From Marinobacter arenosus (GTDB lineage: Bacteria > Pseudomonadota > Gammaproteobacteria > Pseudomonadales > Oleiphilaceae), in contig NZ_JAHVAO010000003.1 of the NCBI RefSeq assembly GCF_019264345.1, forward strand, positions 1-64,000: 64,000 nucleotides of DNA, read 5' to 3'. This document shows, one piece after another, positions 21,364-31,097 of the stretch. Under the pieces are notes generated by a model that had not been told where the DNA came from, ran no database searches, and saw nothing but the letters and a program-made list of their open reading frames with translations. Every line of letters starts with the position of its first letter. The first letter of the stretch is position 1. Both the position numbers and the translations under genes were made by a program.

Positions 21364-22704
21364 ATGACGGCAGACACCATCACCGCAGCTGATATCCGCA
21401 TCAACGCCCGGTGGCTGATTCCCATCGAACCGGATGCAGTCGTCCTGGACAACCAGGCGGTCATTATCCAGGGCAACCGAATAGCCGCGGTGGTTTCACA
21501 ACGGGAAGCCGACCAACGTTTCCGGACACGGGAGACGGTGGACCTGCCCCATCATGTGGTGATGCCCGGCCTGATCAACGTTCATGGGCACGCCGCCATG
21601 TCGCTGTTCCGGGGCATGGCCGATGACCTGCCGTTGATGTCCTGGCTGAATGACCACATCTGGCCGGCGGAAGGCGCCTTTATCAGCGAAGCCTTCATCG
21701 CCGACGGCACCCAGCTCGCCATGGCCGAAATGCTGCGCACCGGCACCACCACCTTCTCGGACATGTATTTCTTCCCCGAGATTGCGGCCCAGTGCGCCCA
21801 CGACGCCGGCATGCGTGCCCAGATTGCTTTTCCGCTACTGGATTTCCCGACGCCTTGGGGAACAGGGCCTGACGACTACCTCGAAAAGGGTGAAGCATTC
21901 ATCCGAGACTGGCAGGACGACCCGTACATTACCCCCGCCATAGGCCCGCATGCCCCTTACACGGTGTCCGATGCACCTCTGAAGCGTGCGATCCAGCTGT
22001 CCGCCGATACGGGCGCCCCGATCCAGATCCACCTGCACGAAACCGAATTCGAAGTTAACGAAGCCACCGAAAAGCTGGGGCAGCGCCCGGTCGCGCGCAT
22101 GGCTGAGCTGGGGCTATTGGGCCCGAACACCCAGTGTGTCCACATGACCCAGGTAAACGACGCCGATCTTGAGACGGTCACCACGTCCGGCGCCCACGTC
22201 ATTCACTGTCCGGAATCCAACCTCAAACTGGCGAGTGGCCTTTGCCCGGTGCAGAAACTGATGGACGCCGGCGTGAACGTCGCCATCGGCACCGACGGGG
22301 CCGCCAGCAACAACGACCTGGATCTCTTCGGGGAGCTGCGTACGGCCGCCATGATCGCCAAGGTGGTCTCGGGCGATGCCGCGGCCCTCTCGGCACATGG
22401 GGCACTGACCATGGCCACCCTGAATGGCGCCAGGGCGTTGGGTCGCGACCACGAACTCGGTTCACTGGTGGCAGGCAAACTGGCCGACATCATCGCCGTG
22501 GACCTGAGCGATCCTTTCCTGCAACCGGTCTACGACCCGATCTCGCACCTGGTGTACAGCAACCATGGCCGGGCAGTAAGCCATAGCTGGATTAACGGCG
22601 TACCTCAGTTACAGGACGGCCGACTCACCCGCATCGATGTCGCGGACCTGATGTTGCGCGTCGATGCCTGGAAGGAACGTATTCGCAACCAGCAGGCTCA
22701 ATAA
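21364..22704 (+). CDS. mtaD: TRZ/ATZ amidohydrolase: 5-methylthioadenosine/S-adenosylhomocysteine deaminase
   Basis: A 446-residue metal-dependent amidohydrolase. Metal ligands are visible: HGH in the motif [22 protein letters not shown], histidine in [23 protein letters not shown], and the aspartate in [14 protein letters not shown]. Family members deaminate MTA to methylthioinosine, or SAH to S-inosylhomocysteine. In Pseudomonas this deamination feeds MtnP/MtnA, and mtnA is the divergent neighbour here, so MTA is the likely substrate (inference from context). ATG 21364 has AGGCAGG upstream. It is the first gene of a dense plus-strand run. Confidence 0.9.
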   Translation: MTADTITAADIRINARWLIPIEPDAVVLDNQAVIIQGNRIAAVVSQREADQRFRTRETVDLPHHVVMPGLINVHGHAAMSLFRGMADDLPLMSWLNDHIWPAEGAFISEAFIADGTQLAMAEMLRTGTTTFSDMYFFPEIAAQCAHDAGMRAQIAFPLLDFPTPWGTGPDDYLEKGEAFIRDWQDDPYITPAIGPHAPYTVSDAPLKRAIQLSADTGAPIQIHLHETEFEVNEATEKLGQRPVARMAELGLLGPNTQCVHMTQVNDADLETVTTSGAHVIHCPESNLKLASGLCPVQKLMDAGVNVAIGTDGAASNNDLDLFGELRTAAMIAKVVSGDAAALSAHGALTMATLNGARALGRDHELGSLVAGKLADIIAVDLSDPFLQPVYDPISHLVYSNHGRAVSHSWINGVPQLQDGRLTRIDVADLMLRVDAWKERIRNQQAQ

Positions 22705-22739
22705 CCGAATTCCGACAGATTGATCAGGCAGCACAGACC

Positions 22740-23456
22740 ATGACAAACCAGAACGTAGACCGGAATGAAATTGCTAAGTTTGAGGCACTGGCCAGTCGCT
22801 GGTGGGACCCCACCAGTGAATTCCGCCCCCTGCATGACATCAACCCGCTTCGGTTGAACTACATTGATGAGCGGGTTTCTCTCGCAGGCAAACGGGTCCT
22901 GGACGTGGGCTGTGGTGGTGGCCTGCTGTCGGAGGGCATGGCCCAGCGCGGCGCCCATGTGACCGGGATCGATATGGGCGAAGCGCCCCTGTCCGTCGCG
23001 AAACTGCATGGTCTGGAAAGCGGTATCAAAGTGGACTATCGCCAAACCACCGTCGAGGACCTCGCCCAGGACGCTGACCACGCCGGCCAGTACGATGTGG
23101 TCACCTGCCTCGAGATGCTCGAACACGTACCCGACCCGGCGTCGGTGATCCGGGCCTGCTCCACCATGCTCAAGCCCGGCGGCCACCTATTTGTGTCTAC
23201 GATCAACCGGAACCCCAAGTCGTTCCTGTTCGCCATCGTGGGCGCCGAGTATGTCCTGAACATGTTGCCCAAGGGCACGCACGAGTGGAAAAAGTTCATC
23301 CGTCCCTCGGAAATGTCCGACCACCTGCGCCACGCCGGGCTTGAGATTCTGGAGCTGACCGGGATGACCTACAACCCCATTACCAAGATCTACAAGCTGG
23401 GTCGCGATGTTGACGTGAATTACCTGATGCACGCCCGAGATGCCCGTGAAGCCTGA
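22740..23456 (+). CDS. ubiG: Ubiquinone biosynthesis O-methyltransferase UbiG
   Basis: A 238-residue SAM-dependent methyltransferase performing both O-methylations of ubiquinone biosynthesis. It starts with the conserved [19 protein letters not shown]. The SAM motif I is [20 protein letters not shown] (about residues 49-68), then [12 protein letters not shown], and the end has [10 protein letters not shown] and GMTYNP. The stop overlaps the start of the next gene by 17 nt, so translation is probably coupled. Confidence 0.96.
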   Translation: MTNQNVDRNEIAKFEALASRWWDPTSEFRPLHDINPLRLNYIDERVSLAGKRVLDVGCGGGLLSEGMAQRGAHVTGIDMGEAPLSVAKLHGLESGIKVDYRQTTVEDLAQDADHAGQYDVVTCLEMLEHVPDPASVIRACSTMLKPGGHLFVSTINRNPKSFLFAIVGAEYVLNMLPKGTHEWKKFIRPSEMSDHLRHAGLEILELTGMTYNPITKIYKLGRDVDVNYLMHARDAREA

Positions 23457-24111
23457 AACCTTACCCTCGGCCGTGCTGTTTGATCTTGACGGCACACTGA
23501 TCGATACCGCGCCGGATTTCATCCGCTGCCTGAATCAGCTCCGCGAGCAGCATGGTCTGCCACCACTGCCGGCTGACCACATCCGGCGCTCGGTCTCCAA
23601 TGGCGCGCGAGCCATGATCCGGGTCGGGTTCGGACTGGAACCGGACCATCCGGATTACCTGTCCAAGCACACCGAGTTTCTCGATCTCTACGAGGCCGGT
23701 GTCGCCATCGAAACGGCCCTGTTTGAGGGCATGGATCCGATTCTCGAGACACTGGAAGCACGCGGAATTCCCTGGGGCATCGTCACCAACAAACCGGTGC
23801 GCTTTGCCGCTCCGCTGGTGGACGCGCTGGGTCTGGCTCAACGCTGCGCCGTTGTTGTCTGTCCCGATCACGTCGCCGAGCGCAAACCCCATCCCGAAGC
23901 CCTGTTCCTGGCGTGCAAACAGATCGGCGCCGATCCCGCCAGCGCGGTGTACGTGGGCGATCACGAGCGCGATATCGAAGCGGGACGCAATGCTGGCATG
24001 CGGACCATTGCCGTGCGCTATGGCTACATCGAGGAGCCGGAATCGGTTGACCGTTGGCAAGCAGACCTCGTGGCCGACACCGTCGCTGACCTGGCAAAGC
24101 TGTTACAATAA
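23440..24111 (+). CDS. mupP: HAD-family phosphatase, N-acetylmuramic acid 6-phosphate phosphatase type (MupP)
   Basis: A 223-residue HAD hydrolase: nucleophile motif [15 protein letters not shown] (about 13-27), motif II ...GIVTNKP, lysine in ERKPHPE, and motif [20 protein letters not shown]. It is annotated as phosphoglycolate phosphatase-like in many genomes. The same position, between ubiG and yciK, holds mupP in Pseudomonas, where it dephosphorylates MurNAc-6-P in the cell-wall recycling route that bypasses MurA. I favour that role from context. It overlaps ubiG by 17 nt. Confidence 0.85.
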   Translation: MPVKPETLPSAVLFDLDGTLIDTAPDFIRCLNQLREQHGLPPLPADHIRRSVSNGARAMIRVGFGLEPDHPDYLSKHTEFLDLYEAGVAIETALFEGMDPILETLEARGIPWGIVTNKPVRFAAPLVDALGLAQRCAVVVCPDHVAERKPHPEALFLACKQIGADPASAVYVGDHERDIEAGRNAGMRTIAVRYGYIEEPESVDRWQADLVADTVADLAKLLQ

Positions 24112-24162
24112 AAACCAGATTCGAATTCCTACCCGGTAACCGCCTGACACGGAGAACAGGTT

Positions 24163-24912
24163 ATGCATGACTACCAAGCCCCCGCCGATTTGCTGCGCGA
24201 CCGGATCGTTATGGTGACCGGCGCCGGTAGTGGCATTGGCCGGGCCGCAGCCATTGCGTACGCCGCCCATGGCGCGACCGTAATCCTGCTGGGCCGTACC
24301 GTTTCCAAACTGGAATCGGTGTACGACGAAATCGAAGCCGCCGGGTACCCCAAGCCCGCCATCGTACCAATGAACTTCGAAGGGGCCGCGGTTAAGGAGT
24401 ACGAGGAACTGGCCATGACGCTGGAGGAAAACTTCGAGCGACTGGACGGCATTCTGCATAATGCCGCGATTCTCGGCGATCGCAGCCCGGTCGAGCTGTA
24501 CGACCCCGAAGTCTGGAACAAGGTGCTTCACGTCAACGCGACGGCGCCCTTCCTGCTGAGCCGGGCCATGATCCCACTGCTGCGCAAATCCACCGATGCC
24601 TCGGTGATCTTCACGTCCTCGGGCGTGGGCCGCAAAGCCAAGGCTTACTGGGGCGCCTACGCGGTGTCCAAGTTTGCGGTTGAGGGTCTGAGCCAGCTGA
24701 TGGCCGACGAGCTGGATGACGAACGCCACAATGTGCGTGTGAACAGTCTGAATCCAGGTGCGACCCGTACCAACATGAGGGCACGCGCGTACCCTGCTGA
24801 AAATCCGCAACAGAATCCCGCGCCGGAAGACCTGATGCCGATCTACCTGTATCTCATGGGCAAAGACAGCCATGGGGTTACCGGTCAGCAACTGGACGCA
24901 CAGCCCAAGTAA
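24163..24912 (+). CDS. yciK: YciK family short-chain oxidoreductase
   Basis: A 249-residue classical SDR: cofactor motif VTGAGSGIGRA (about 18-28), NAAIL motif, catalytic serine in FTSSGVGR and Y-x3-K in GAYAVSKFAVEG. The N-terminus MHDYQAPADLLRDRI is characteristic of YciK. The substrate is not established. Its stop codon shares a base with the next ATG (TAATG), so the glutaredoxin-like gene is translationally coupled. Confidence 0.92.
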   Translation: MHDYQAPADLLRDRIVMVTGAGSGIGRAAAIAYAAHGATVILLGRTVSKLESVYDEIEAAGYPKPAIVPMNFEGAAVKEYEELAMTLEENFERLDGILHNAAILGDRSPVELYDPEVWNKVLHVNATAPFLLSRAMIPLLRKSTDASVIFTSSGVGRKAKAYWGAYAVSKFAVEGLSQLMADELDDERHNVRVNSLNPGATRTNMRARAYPAENPQQNPAPEDLMPIYLYLMGKDSHGVTGQQLDAQPK

Positions 24913-25145
24913 TGGAATTGCTGTTTTACACCACGACCCAATGCCACCTTTGCGAACTGGCCGAAGCCCTGCTGGTGAATACACCCATGCCAGCGCCGAT
25001 ACCGGTCGATGTGGTGGATATTGCCCAGTCCGAAAAGCTGGTCGAGCGTTACGGCACACGCATCCCGGTGCTGCGCCGCAACGATACCGGTGCGGAGCTG
25101 GACTGGCCATTTACCAGGGATCAGTTACTCACGTTTCTCCAATGA
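24912..25145 (+). CDS. Glutaredoxin-family small thiol protein
   Basis: A 77-residue thioredoxin-fold protein of the glutaredoxin-like (DUF836) type: CxxC motif in TTQCHLCELAEALL at residues 11-14, and the cis-proline in GTRIPVLRR. A redox role is likely but partners are unknown. It starts within the yciK stop codon and is followed 12 nt later by yaaA. Confidence 0.85.
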   Translation: MELLFYTTTQCHLCELAEALLVNTPMPAPIPVDVVDIAQSEKLVERYGTRIPVLRRNDTGAELDWPFTRDQLLTFLQ

Positions 25146-25157
25146 GGATTGCCTGAC

Positions 25158-25931
25158 ATGCTAATGGTCATCTCCCCCGCCAAGACCCTCGACTACGAGA
25201 GTCCCCTGGCCACGAAAACCTACACCCAACCGGATTTTCTGGATGACGCCTGCGAGCTGATCGATCAGCTTAAAGAGCTGGAACCTCATCAGGTCAGCAA
25301 CCTGATGAGCATCAGCGACAAGCTGGGCCAACTCAACGCCGAGCGGTTCCGGACCTGGCACACGCCGTTCACGCCAGACAACGCCCGCCAGGCGGTCCTG
25401 GCATTCAAGGGCGATGTCTACACCGGCCTCGATGCCGAGAGCTTCAGTGAGGACGAGTTCGCGTTCGCCCAGAAGCACCTGCGGATGCTGTCCGGGCTGT
25501 ATGGCATCCTTAAGCCACTGGACCTGATGCAACCCTACCGGCTGGAGATGGGTACCCGATTCGAGAATCGCCGGGGCAAAGATCTCTATGCGTTCTGGGG
25601 CAATCGGATTACCGATGAGATTAACCGTCTGCTGGCCGAAGACGACGGCGTACTGGTCAACCTGGCGTCCAATGAGTACTTCAAGAGCGTCCGGAAGAAG
25701 GACCTCGACGCGCGACTGATCACCCCCCAGTTCAAGGACTGGAAAAACGGCCAGTACAAGATGATCAGTTTCTACGCCAAGAAAGCCCGTGGCCTGATGT
25801 GCCGGTTTGCTATCCAGAACCGGATTACCCAGGCCGACGACCTCAAGGGCTTTAACCTTGAGGGCTACTACTTCAGCGAAGACCAATCCGACAAGAACAA
25901 CTGGGTTTTCCTGCGGGACGAACAACCGTAA
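25158..25931 (+). CDS. yaaA: Peroxide stress protein YaaA
   Basis: A 257-residue DUF328 protein; YaaA lowers intracellular free iron and protects DNA during peroxide stress in E. coli. Family signatures are clear: [14 protein letters not shown] at the N-terminus, [31 protein letters not shown] and [10 protein letters not shown]. The start is ATG 25158 with GAGGA 10 nt upstream; a TTG at 25149 is open but weaker. Placement after a glutaredoxin-like gene fits an oxidative-stress theme. Confidence 0.95.
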   Translation: MLMVISPAKTLDYESPLATKTYTQPDFLDDACELIDQLKELEPHQVSNLMSISDKLGQLNAERFRTWHTPFTPDNARQAVLAFKGDVYTGLDAESFSEDEFAFAQKHLRMLSGLYGILKPLDLMQPYRLEMGTRFENRRGKDLYAFWGNRITDEINRLLAEDDGVLVNLASNEYFKSVRKKDLDARLITPQFKDWKNGQYKMISFYAKKARGLMCRFAIQNRITQADDLKGFNLEGYYFSEDQSDKNNWVFLRDEQP

Positions 25932-25960
25932 ATCCCCGTAAAACCAGGATCCTGTTTAAA

Positions 25961-26161
25961 ATGAACGAAGCAGTCTTTTCTCAGATCGCCATGCTGGTGC
26001 TTCTGACCGGGCTAATTGTCTGGATGGGCATCATTGTGTGGGATCTTGCCAAGAAATCCAGGGCGGGCAAGTTTGGCACCCTCGCCCTGTTTATCGTGCT
26101 CGGTGCCGGCGTGGTGGGCTTTATCGTCAAGACGGTTATGGTAGAGATCATGAACCTCTGA
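25961..26161 (+). CDS. DUF2788 small membrane protein
   Basis: A 66-residue protein with two predicted transmembrane helices (about residues 8-28 and 40-62) joined by a short basic loop, VWDLAKKSRAGKFG, the pattern of DUF2788 proteins. Function is unknown. It follows yaaA by 29 nt on the same strand. Confidence 0.8.
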   Translation: MNEAVFSQIAMLVLLTGLIVWMGIIVWDLAKKSRAGKFGTLALFIVLGAGVVGFIVKTVMVEIMNL

Positions 26162-26258
26162 CGCCTGTGTAGCCACTTTACGGTCACCAACCGGTGGCCG
26201 TATCATCCCCGCCTCTCTACGTTTCCTGAACCGTCTACAACAGCAAGGATCAAACCTG

Positions 26259-27185
26259 ATGTGGTTTCGTAATGCCCGTGTCTTCCGTTTCACCAAACCG
26301 TTTGATATCTCAGCCGAAGAGCTGGAAGAAAAACTCCAGGCCGACGCCTTCAAGCCCTGCGGCCCCCAGGAAACCAGTCGCCAGGGCTGGGTCCCGCCAC
26401 TGGGTAAGCACGGCGAGCAACTGGTTCACAGCGCCGGCGGCTACCACCTGATCGCCCTGCGCAAGGAAGAAAAAATTCTGCCTGGCGCCGTGGTGAAGGA
26501 AGCGGTGGAAGAGAAAGCCGAGGCCATCGAGATCGATCAGGGTCGCAAGGTCCGCCGCAAGGAAAAGGACGAGATCAAGGAACAGGTTATGCTGGAAATG
26601 CTGCCCCAGGCCTTTTCCAAAAATCGCCGCGGTTTTGCTTACCTTGCCCCGAAGGACGGCGTTATGGTTGTGGACGCAGGTTCTGCCAAGCAGGCTGAAG
26701 ACCTTGCCTCTACCCTGCGTAAGAGCCTGGGCTCACTGCCCGTCCGGCCACCGGCGGTGGAACAGGCACCGGCGTTCACCTTTACCGGCTGGCTGAACGA
26801 GACCATTGACCTGCCCAGCCAGGTGGTACTTGGCAACGAGTGCGAACTGAAGGATCCGTCCGAGGATGGCGGTGTGGTGCGCTGTAAGGGATTGGACCTG
26901 AAGGCGGGCGAAATCCGGAACCATCTGGACGCCGGCATGCAGGTCACCAAGCTGTCCCTGACCTGGGATGACAACGTGTCCTTCGTGCTGGACGAGGAAC
27001 TGGGCATTCGCCGTCTGAAATTCGGGGAAACCCTGCAGGACCAACTCGATGACGTCGACGTGGATGACGCCGTCGCCAAGTTCGACGCCGCGTTCACCCT
27101 GATGACCCTTGAGCTTTCCCGCCTGATTCCTGGCCTGCTGGAGGCCATGGGTGGCGAAGACCGCTCGGCAATCGTCGAGGAATAA
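26259..27185 (+). CDS. rdgC: Recombination-associated protein RdgC
   Basis: A 308-residue protein with the RdgC N-terminus MWFRNARVFRFTKPF. RdgC forms a ring around double-stranded DNA and restrains RecA-dependent recombination. The middle segments RRGFAYLAPKDGVMVVDAGS and SLPVRPP, and the length, fit the family (about 300). The start ATG has AAGGATC upstream. The gene converges on the PatZ-like gene with a hairpin between them. Confidence 0.95.
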   Translation: MWFRNARVFRFTKPFDISAEELEEKLQADAFKPCGPQETSRQGWVPPLGKHGEQLVHSAGGYHLIALRKEEKILPGAVVKEAVEEKAEAIEIDQGRKVRRKEKDEIKEQVMLEMLPQAFSKNRRGFAYLAPKDGVMVVDAGSAKQAEDLASTLRKSLGSLPVRPPAVEQAPAFTFTGWLNETIDLPSQVVLGNECELKDPSEDGGVVRCKGLDLKAGEIRNHLDAGMQVTKLSLTWDDNVSFVLDEELGIRRLKFGETLQDQLDDVDVDDAVAKFDAAFTLMTLELSRLIPGLLEAMGGEDRSAIVEE

Positions 27186-27193
27186 GCAATCAA

Positions 27194-27224
27194 GGCAAGA
27201 GCGTTCCTAGTGGACGCTCTTGCC
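27194..27224. terminator. Perfect hairpin between convergent rdgC and the PatZ-like gene
   Basis: GGCAAGAGCGT - 9-nt loop - ACGCTCTTGCC, a perfect 11-bp stem. It begins 8 nt after the rdgC stop, and its right side overlaps the last codons of the minus-strand gene, whose stop lies in the loop (27207-27209). There is no T tract, so it may be a bidirectional end structure rather than a classical intrinsic terminator. Confidence 0.45.
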
Positions 27225-29951
27225 CAGCCGTTCCCGCTGCCAGTCTTTCTCCGGCTCATTGAGCACCAGCCGCAGGTCCATCACTTCCTCGTCCGGGTTG
27301 TACTTGATCTCGAAACCAAGGTGCTCCGCCAACTGCAGCATGGGCCGATTGTCAGGCAGCACGTCACCAACCATTTCCACCGTACCCCGGGCACGGCAAT
27401 AGTCGATCATCTTCTGCATCAACGCGCCCCCCAGACCCTCGCCTTTCATTTTGTCGTGCACCATCACAGCAAACTCGCATTGCAGGTTATCGGCGTCGGT
27501 CCAGGTCCGCACGGTGCCGAGGGTTTCTTCCCCTTCGCCATCTTCACGGGGGGCGTTGGCAATGAACACCATCTCCCGGTCGTAATCGATCTGCACCATC
27601 TGGGCCACGTCTTCCCGTGAGAAGTGCTTACGGTACTGGAAGAACCGGTAGCGGATGGACTCCGGCGACTGCAGCTCATGAAACGCCCGGTGGGCAGGCT
27701 CATCCTCGGCCAACACCGGGCGGATGATGACCCGGCGCCCGGACTTTGGCAGTACGATCCATTCCTCCAGTTCCCTCGGATACGGCTGAATGATGGGTTT
27801 ACCCGGCTTGTCGGCCAGGTTAATGGCAATGTTGACCGCTACCGCGCCCTGCTCGTTGAAGAGGAGGGGCGCAATTTCCAGCCCCTCAATCTCAGGAATA
27901 TCAATCACGATCTGGGACAGGGTCACCAGCGTTTCGGACACGGCCCGGATGTCTTCCTCGGGTTTGAGACTGTGCTCTTTCAGTAACTTGTACATGTAGG
28001 TCCGGCGCAGGAGTTCCCGGGCCAGCACCATGTTCAGTGGCGGCAGTGCAATCTGGCGATCGGTCATCACATTGATCTGGGCGCCAGCCGCGCCACACAC
28101 GACCAGCGGACCGAAGAGCGAATCCCGGGTGATGCCAACGCTGAACTCGATCCCCCCGACATGCTGGTAGGAACGTTGCACCGCGAACCCCAGGAAACCG
28201 CTTTGCGGGAAATGCGACTGATACTCCTCCATCAAATAGCGACAGGCGTCCATGATGGCGGCTTCACTGTTCAGCTTCTGAATGGTCCCCTTGTACCGTC
28301 GCTGGGTCGGGCTGAGATCCAGGAAAGGGTGACAGCCCTGCTCATGGATGATGGTGATATCCACCGGACGACGCTCCACTGAAAAGACCTCCAGCACCTC
28401 TTCCATGTCGTCACAGTACATGGTGTCGATGGTACTGATGCCGTAATCGTCGATCAGGTCCCGGGCCTCCCGGTTGGACAGGTGCTTGCGACCGTTCCGC
28501 AGGGCTTTCATGACCACGCGGCGGGTGTGGCTTCGATCGGCAAAATGATCGGTAAAGGACTCGGGCGTTTCCGTGAGCAGGCGCTGGACCCGCTGATGCC
28601 TCACATGCTGCATGAACGCCATGACCGCCTTTTCCGGGTTGAAGAACGACGGCAATCCAGCCCGGTAGAATTCTTCCCGGGCGTCCATGACCGTGCTTTG
28701 GCCGAGCCAGCAGGTAAACACGTTCAGGCGCGTCCCCTTGGATGCCTGCACCACGGCGTCGGCAATCTGCAGGCTGTCTTCCGTCAGACTCGGCGCATAC
28801 ATCACCAGCACGTTGGCCACCTCCGGATCCTTGGCAAGAATCCGGATCGCATTGGCGTAGAGTTCCGGCGACGCGTCGTAGTTGAGGTCGATGGGGTTGC
28901 GGCGGGTCCAGTACGGCGGCAACAACTCCGCCAGCGCCTCGATGCTCTGCTCGGACAATTCCGCCAGTTCCCCGCCCAAATCGGCCAGGCGATCAACGGC
29001 GAGCACACCGGGGCCGACCCCGTTCGCCATGATCGCCAGCGTCTCCCGGCGCAATGGCCGCATCCGCGTGAGGGTTTCCAAGGCATCGAACATCTGGCCC
29101 AGACCATCCACCCGCAACACACCGGCCCGCTGGAGCATGGCGTCGTAAATGGGATCGCTGCGGGTCAGGCCGTCCGGCAGTTCATGGGGAAACCATTCCG
29201 ATTCCGGCACCCGACCGGATTTGACCGCGATCACTGGCTTGGTTCGGGAAGCGACCCGGACCGCCGACATGAAGCGGCGGGGGTTGGGGATGTTCTCTAT
29301 GTGCAGCAGGATGGCCCGGGTGTGGGTGTCCTGGGCGAGATAATCGATCAAATCGTCGTGGTCGATGTCCATGCCGTCGCCGAGGGTCAGGAAGTAGGAA
29401 AACCCCACGCCCCGGGCAAAGGCCCAATCAATCACAGAACTGGCGATGGTGCCGGACTGGCCAACAAACGCGACCCGCCCCGGAATGGCACCCATGTGGG
29501 CATAGGTGGCGTTCAGGCTCCGGGCCGGCACCATGAGCCCGATGGTATTTGGGCCCAGTACCCGAATGCCGGTTTCCCGGGCCGCTTCGCGCACCGAATA
29601 CATCAGCGGCTGCCCGGTCTTGCTGTGGGTCCGGGACATACCGCCCGTCATCACGATCGCGGTTCGAACGCCCGCCTCGCCAAGGCGCTTGATGGTTTTG
29701 GCCACGGTGTCCGGGGGCGTACAGACAATCGCGAGATCCGGCGAGAAATCCATCTTGGATACTTTTCTGACGCAGGGAACCCCGTGCACGTTGTCATAAT
29801 CGTTCTGATTCACCACCAACAGCTTGCCGGGGTAGCCGCCGCCCATCAGGTTCCGAAGCACCATACCACCGAGGCTGTCCGCCCGCTCAGACGCACCGAT
29901 AACCACGATGGAGTCGGGATTAAACAGACTTTCCAGATAACGGGTGCTCAA
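27207..29951 (-). CDS. Bifunctional acyl-CoA synthetase-like / GNAT protein acetyltransferase (PatZ/Pat type)
   Basis: A 914-residue fusion. The N-terminal half is an ADP-forming acyl-CoA-synthetase-like region (CoA-binding VVIGASERADSLGG at about 15-28, VAFVGQSGTIASSV and MANGVGPGVLAVD). It is followed by an ATP-grasp-like subdomain and a C-terminal GNAT domain (MKGEGLGGALMQKMID, then LPDNRPMLQLAEHLGF). E. coli PatZ and Salmonella Pat with this layout acetylate lysines of acetyl-CoA synthetase and other enzymes. The start is TTG 29951 with GGAGAG upstream. It stands divergent from a deacetylase-family gene. Confidence 0.88.
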   Translation of the reverse strand: MSTRYLESLFNPDSIVVIGASERADSLGGMVLRNLMGGGYPGKLLVVNQNDYDNVHGVPCVRKVSKMDFSPDLAIVCTPPDTVAKTIKRLGEAGVRTAIVMTGGMSRTHSKTGQPLMYSVREAARETGIRVLGPNTIGLMVPARSLNATYAHMGAIPGRVAFVGQSGTIASSVIDWAFARGVGFSYFLTLGDGMDIDHDDLIDYLAQDTHTRAILLHIENIPNPRRFMSAVRVASRTKPVIAVKSGRVPESEWFPHELPDGLTRSDPIYDAMLQRAGVLRVDGLGQMFDALETLTRMRPLRRETLAIMANGVGPGVLAVDRLADLGGELAELSEQSIEALAELLPPYWTRRNPIDLNYDASPELYANAIRILAKDPEVANVLVMYAPSLTEDSLQIADAVVQASKGTRLNVFTCWLGQSTVMDAREEFYRAGLPSFFNPEKAVMAFMQHVRHQRVQRLLTETPESFTDHFADRSHTRRVVMKALRNGRKHLSNREARDLIDDYGISTIDTMYCDDMEEVLEVFSVERRPVDITIIHEQGCHPFLDLSPTQRRYKGTIQKLNSEAAIMDACRYLMEEYQSHFPQSGFLGFAVQRSYQHVGGIEFSVGITRDSLFGPLVVCGAAGAQINVMTDRQIALPPLNMVLARELLRRTYMYKLLKEHSLKPEEDIRAVSETLVTLSQIVIDIPEIEGLEIAPLLFNEQGAVAVNIAINLADKPGKPIIQPYPRELEEWIVLPKSGRRVIIRPVLAEDEPAHRAFHELQSPESIRYRFFQYRKHFSREDVAQMVQIDYDREMVFIANAPREDGEGEETLGTVRTWTDADNLQCEFAVMVHDKMKGEGLGGALMQKMIDYCRARGTVEMVGDVLPDNRPMLQLAEHLGFEIKYNPDEEVMDLRLVLNEPEKDWQRERLGKSVH

Positions 29952-30163
29952 GCTGGCTCTCTCCTTGGACGCCGGCCGCGTGGCCGTGCGGATGATAATG
30001 TAACTAAATCAGGTGACTTATGAGTGTATACCTTATCTTAGGCGGAGATGAGTTGATGTGAAACGACGATCACCGCCATTACGACCAAAGAAACACGGCA
30101 GCCGGTATTGTTCCCTGATAACATTGTTGAAAATAAAAGCAGATCCAGGGCGTTCAGAGGCGT

Positions 30164-31090
30164 ATGACCACGGCATTCTTTTCTCATGATGACTGCATGA
30201 AACACAACATGGGTCCGGAACATCCGGAGAGTCCCGAGCGAATCACAGCCATCCTCAGTCACATCGCAGAAACCAATCTCGAGCAGGACCTGGACTGGGT
30301 CCGCCCGGAAGAAATCACCCGTGATCAGCTGCTGACCGTTCACCCGGAAAAATACCTGCACCAGCTCGACCTGATGCAACCCACCCGGGGCCGGGTATTC
30401 ACCGATCCCGACACCGCCATGATGCCGGATACCCTGCGCGCTGCCCGCCTGGCCGCTGGCGCCAACATCCAGGCGGTGGATATGGTCATGAGCAGCCAGG
30501 TTACCAACGCCTTTGTCTGCGCCCGCCCGCCTGGGCACCACGCCGAGCGGAGCAAATCCATGGGATTCTGCTTCTACAACAACGTGGCCCTGGCCGCGAT
30601 GCGCGCCCTCACCTTTCATCAGTTGGACCGGGTGGCCATCATCGATTTTGATGTGCACCAGGGCAATGGCACGGTGGATATCGTGGGCGGGGATGAGCGC
30701 ATTCTCATGTGCTCCAGCTTTCAGCACCCGTTCTATCCGCACTCGCACGTGCACCGGCAGGCACCAAACATTATCAACGCCCCGATTGAGGCGGGCTGCG
30801 CCGCGATTGAATACCGTAAGGCGGTGGAGTCGGCCTGGGTCAAAAAACTGCAGGACTTCAAACCCCAGGTGATCCTGATCTCGGCCGGGTTCGATGGCCA
30901 CCGGCTGGACCCGATGGCCGAATTGAATCTGGAAGTGGATGACTATCGCTGGTTAACGGAAATGATTGTCAGCGTAGCCAATGACCACGCCAATGACCGG
31001 ATCATTTCGACGCTGGAGGGAGGCTACAACCTGAAAGCCCTGGGCGAGAGCGTGACGGCCCATCTTGAGGTACTGAACGCCGTCTACTAG
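30164..31090 (+). CDS. Histone deacetylase family protein (acetyl-lysine/acetylpolyamine deacylase)
   Basis: A 308-residue zinc deacetylase of the class II HDAC / acetylpolyamine amidohydrolase superfamily. Motifs are intact: RPPGHHAERSKSMGFCFYNN with the catalytic histidine pair, zinc ligands in IDFDVHQGNGT and SAGFDGHRLDP, and STLEGGYNL near the end. Substrate is not determinable from sequence. Its divergent neighbour is a PatZ-like acetyltransferase, which suggests protein lysine deacetylation (inference). Confidence 0.9.
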   Translation: MTTAFFSHDDCMKHNMGPEHPESPERITAILSHIAETNLEQDLDWVRPEEITRDQLLTVHPEKYLHQLDLMQPTRGRVFTDPDTAMMPDTLRAARLAAGANIQAVDMVMSSQVTNAFVCARPPGHHAERSKSMGFCFYNNVALAAMRALTFHQLDRVAIIDFDVHQGNGTVDIVGGDERILMCSSFQHPFYPHSHVHRQAPNIINAPIEAGCAAIEYRKAVESAWVKKLQDFKPQVILISAGFDGHRLDPMAELNLEVDDYRWLTEMIVSVANDHANDRIISTLEGGYNLKALGESVTAHLEVLNAVY

Positions 31091-31097
31091 GCGAACC

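Noticed and set aside
28482..30023. 513-codon plus-strand ORF
   Set aside because: Antisense to the PatZ-like gene; composition of a shadow frame.
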